Of a DNA stretch of 31,077 nt, positions 29,352 to 31,077 are shown piece after piece. This DNA comes from CAZDYP01 sp964509505 (GTDB lineage: Bacteria; Chloroflexota; Anaerolineae; JACRMK01): positions 1-31,077 of the forward strand of contig CAZDYP010000045.1 of the NCBI GenBank assembly GCA_964509505.1, written 5' to 3'. Position 1 is the stretch's first letter. The number at the start of each line of letters is the position of its first letter. The translations under genes were made by a program, and so were the position numbers. The notes under the pieces were generated by a model. That model was not told the origin of the DNA, ran no database searches, and saw nothing but the letters and a program-made list of their open reading frames with translations.

Positions 29352-30113
29352 ATGTCTGAAGTGAGGGTTGTGGTCGAAACGCGCCAGCTGACGAAAATCT
29401 ATGGTGATGGTAGCGCTGTGCGCGCGTTGGATGCGGTTGAGCTGGTCGTGCGCGCTGGCGAGTTTCTTGCTATTGTCGGACCGTCGGGGTCGGGCAAATC
29501 TACGTTGCTGAATTTGCTCGGCGCATTGGACCGTCCGACGAGCGGCGAGGTTATCATCAATGGCATGTCGCTGTCACAGGTGCGCGACCTCGATCATTTT
29601 CGCAGCCAGACCGTCGGCTTCGTGTTCCAGATGCACAACCTGATCCCGACGCTGACGGCGCGCGAGAACGTCGAGGTGCCGATGTACGAGACGAAGTTGA
29701 GCGGCGCGCAACGGCGCGCGCGCACGCAGGAATTGTTGGCGCTGGTCGGTCTCGCCCAGCGCATGAACTATTTGCCCAACCAGATGTCGGGCGGCGAGCG
29801 TCAGCGCGTGGCGATTGCGCGTGCGTTGGCGAATCGTCCCGCGATTGTGTTAGCCGATGAGCCGACGGGCAACCTCGACTCGAAGAACACCGCAGAGATT
29901 ATGAGCTTGTTGGCAGAGTTGAACCGTGCGCAAGGCATGACGCTCATCGCCGTCACGCATAACCTCGAAGTGGCGCGTGCGGTGCGTCGTGTGATTTCCA
30001 TTCGTGACGGCAAGATTCAAAGTGATGTGGATGTGCGCGACAAACCTAAACTCGAATGGTCGGACTTGGTGGGCGCCAGTGTGAAGTTGCCCCAAGTTGC
30101 CATCACGTCATGA
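29352..30113 (+). CDS. ABC transporter ATP-binding protein (LolD/MacB type)
   Basis: A 253-residue ATPase that should energise the adjacent permease. Walker A is 'GPSGSGKST' (43-51), the Q-loop is 'GFVFQMHNLIP', the signature is 'MSGGERQRVAIARAL' (145-159), Walker B is 'IVLADEPTGNLDS' with D169/E170, and the H-loop is 'VTHN' (His203). The 'LDRPTSGEV' and 'RSQTVGFVFQMHNLIPTLTA' spacing is typical of the LolD/MacB/FtsE group. GAGGGG lies about 6 nt upstream of ATG 29352. The C-terminal 35 residues beyond the ATPase core are short and of unknown role. Co-transcribed with the permease and probably the NifU-like gene. Confidence 0.96.
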   Translation: MSEVRVVVETRQLTKIYGDGSAVRALDAVELVVRAGEFLAIVGPSGSGKSTLLNLLGALDRPTSGEVIINGMSLSQVRDLDHFRSQTVGFVFQMHNLIPTLTARENVEVPMYETKLSGAQRRARTQELLALVGLAQRMNYLPNQMSGGERQRVAIARALANRPAIVLADEPTGNLDSKNTAEIMSLLAELNRAQGMTLIAVTHNLEVARAVRRVISIRDGKIQSDVDVRDKPKLEWSDLVGASVKLPQVAITS

Positions 30114-30131
30114 GTCAATCAGGAGAGTCGT

Positions 30132-30395
30132 ATGTCTAGCCCATTTGCCAATGATGTGCCGAAAGAAGCCACCGAGGAAGAGCGGATGCGCGCGCTCATT
30201 GAAAGCTTGAGCGGCTACATCTTTTTCTATCACGGCGGCTCAGTCGAAATGCAGGCGTTTGATGGTGAGACGCTCAAGGTCAAATTCAAAGGCGCGTGTG
30301 AAGGTTGCAAGCTCACGCCTGTCACGTTGCACGGCTGGATCGAAGGCACCGCCAAACAATTCTTTCCGCGGTTGAAGACGGTGGAGGCGGTGTAG
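30132..30395 (+). CDS. NifU-like C-terminal domain Fe-S scaffold protein
   Basis: An 87-residue single-domain protein of the NifU C-terminal family, which holds or hands over iron-sulfur clusters. The core reads 'GGSVEMQAFDGETLKVKF' followed by 'KGACEGCKLTPVTLHGWIEG' with the cluster-binding pair C56/C59 (CxxC). Family members more often read 'CxGCPMS' here; the LTPV variant is a mild deviation. AGGAG lies 7 nt before ATG 30132, and the gene starts 18 nt after the ABC ATPase stop, so it may be co-transcribed though functionally unrelated. It might serve the Rieske protein encoded in this window. A palindrome begins 4 bases after the stop. Confidence 0.9.
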   Translation: MSSPFANDVPKEATEEERMRALIESLSGYIFFYHGGSVEMQAFDGETLKVKFKGACEGCKLTPVTLHGWIEGTAKQFFPRLKTVEAV

Positions 30396-30398
30396 TGA

Positions 30399-30421
30399 GG
30401 GCGGGAGTCGAACTCCCGCCC
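30399..30421. repeat. 23-bp perfect palindrome at the broken end of a toxin gene
   Basis: gggcgggagt - cga - actcccgccc, 10-bp perfect arms. It lies between the NifU-like stop and the point where toxin similarity ends (about 30420). It could be a deletion scar or the insertion that cut the gene. Confidence 0.85.
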
Positions 30422-30542
30422 CGACACACAGCGCAGTGGATCCGAAGCGCATGACATGCAAAGTTGAAACTTTGATCGCAGGGAAGTTATTGTACAAGCT
30501 ATGAATGAACAGCTCGTAGTCGGCAATCGTTTTGAGCGCCAT
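30420..30542 (-). pseudogene. Truncated toxin of the TumE (DUF6516) type
   Basis: The first 41 residues (MALKTIADYELFIHSLYNNF, then PAIKVSTLHVMRFGSTALCV) match the opening of TumE/DUF6516 toxins as I know them: an N-terminal 'DY..F...L...FP.I..STL...R.G'. The family is about 110 residues long. Here similarity stops at codon 41, exactly at the palindrome 30399-30421, after which the frame runs antisense into the NifU-like gene. The catalytic part is therefore missing. The ATG at 30542 overlaps the antitoxin stop by one base (TAATG), the usual coupled arrangement in toxin-antitoxin operons. Confidence 0.65.
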
Positions 30543-30829
30543 TAGATTGCCACCGCTTGCAGAGATTCGCGCATCAAGGCAGGCACATCGCGTGCCACTA
30601 AGGTCTCGGTAGTTAGCGGGTGATATTTTTTCTGACGGCGCAATTTGAGCTCATGGGGCCCCGCCCACAGCGCAAAGTCTTGCACCCATGCAGGGTCATC
30701 AGGTTCGGTGCCGCTCTGATACCACTCAAAGAAAGTTTCGGACAATAGGCCATAGCGCTCTTCAAAACGCGCGAGCTCGCGGTCCAACGTAAGCAATTCA
30801 GTGATCAATTTTTGGAGTTGTCTCATCAT
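30542..30829 (-). CDS. Antitoxin-like small protein paired with the truncated toxin
   Basis: A 95-residue, charged, mostly helical protein: 'LQKLITELLTLDRELARFEE' followed by 'RYGLLSETFFEWYQSG'. The pattern (helix, 'RYG', 'FF.WY..G', acidic patch) is seen in small proteins that precede DUF6516/TumE toxin genes, and the downstream gene here starts like such a toxin. It has no DNA-binding motif I can recognise. GGAGG lies 4 nt before ATG 30829 and 7 nt before the adjacent ATG 30826, so either may be used. The longer frame to 31036 crosses the promoter and is rejected. With the toxin broken, this is probably an orphan antitoxin. Confidence 0.65.
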   Translation of the reverse strand: MMRQLQKLITELLTLDRELARFEERYGLLSETFFEWYQSGTEPDDPAWVQDFALWAGPHELKLRRQKKYHPLTTETLVARDVPALMRESLQAVAI

Positions 30830-30845
30830 TTCACCTCCCGCCTCT

Positions 30846-30874
30846 ATTCTACCCCGCCGCGCACGAATAGACAA
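30846..30874 (-). promoter_or_regulatory. Sigma-70-type promoter for the antitoxin gene
   Basis: On the minus strand TTGTCT (30874-30869) and TAGAAT (30851-30846) are separated by exactly 17 bp. The -10 box ends 16 nt before the ATG at 30829, so the mRNA leader would be very short, just including the GGAGGTGAA ribosome site. Confidence 0.5.
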
Positions 30875-31046
30875 GCGCCGACACAAAATATCAGAATTTG
30901 AATTTTGGAGGTAATCAGCGCGGGGTGTATAACGCGCGCCGTGTAGGGGTTCGTCGTCTGTCGTTTTTGTTACGAAGGGTAGGTTGTCGGTGAACCGTTG
31001 TTGCAGACTCCATAGAGAAGTTTCCTGCTTGCACAAATATACCGCC

Positions 31047-31058
31047 GGGGGGGGGGGG
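31047..31058. other. 12-base G run near the window end
   Basis: An uninterrupted run of twelve Gs lies 19 bases from the end, followed by low-complexity GC sequence. Nothing else in the window is like it. It is most simply a sequencing or contig-end artefact. Confidence 0.6.
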
Positions 31059-31077
31059 CGCGTTTGGGCGGCGGGAC

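Overview
The window looks like a metagenome-assembled scaffold from a member of the Chloroflexota, probably Anaerolineae-like. This is inference, not a database match. The reasons are a moderately GC-rich base composition, lipoproteins with Thr/Pro-rich linkers, the gene order alaS - membrane protein with a baseplate-J-like domain - ruvX - mltG, ATPase and WSPDG beta-propeller fusions, and no outer-membrane genes. Two runs of 100 Ns are scaffold gaps. Both ends look like contig ends: chimeric mobile-element debris on the left and a 12-base G run on the right.

Layout. 1-258: remnants of a transposase and a tyrosine recombinase joined together. 284-2654 (minus): MOSC protein, a frameshifted small ORF, an atypical tyrosine phosphatase and a Gfo/Idh/MocA oxidoreductase. 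2893-3777 (plus): an iolB-like 5-deoxy-glucuronate isomerase, divergent from the oxidoreductase across a gap, which suggests inositol or sugar catabolism. 4164-5195: Thr/Pro-linker lipoprotein. 5314-11478: housekeeping cluster alaS - baseplate-J-like membrane protein - ruvX - mltG. 11728-12267: compact periplasmic-binding-like lipoprotein. 12272-14133: divergent GDPD phosphodiesterase (minus) and site-2 protease (plus). 14301-17825 (minus): a two-gene unit of membrane-anchored beta-propeller proteins, one carrying an ATPase domain with a defective P-loop. 17958-24713 (minus): ornithine cyclodeaminase-like protein, a NodB-type deacetylase, a Rieske fusion protein, truD, a second deacetylase and a zinc-ribbon protein. 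24941-26782 (plus): fused homocysteine methyltransferase/methylenetetrahydrofolate reductase. 27099-30395 (plus): FtsX-like permease, its ABC ATPase and a NifU-like protein. 30420-30829 (minus): an intact antitoxin-like gene followed by a truncated toxin.

The most unusual feature is not one gene but the repeats. Two kinds of short element are scattered through the window. The first is near-perfect palindromes of about 27-39 bp, often with a 1-3 nt loop. The second is arrays of degenerate heptanucleotides (period 7), often in facing inverted pairs. They occur between genes and also inside genes: three elements in truD, three in the Rieske gene and one in alaS, all read through in frame. Others supply stop codons or C-terminal residues (deacetylases, GDPD, iolB, metH/F fusion) or the hydrophobic core of a lipoprotein signal peptide. 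One sits exactly where a toxin gene is cut short. The genome seems to be colonised by small non-autonomous repeats that reshape protein ends and surface loops.
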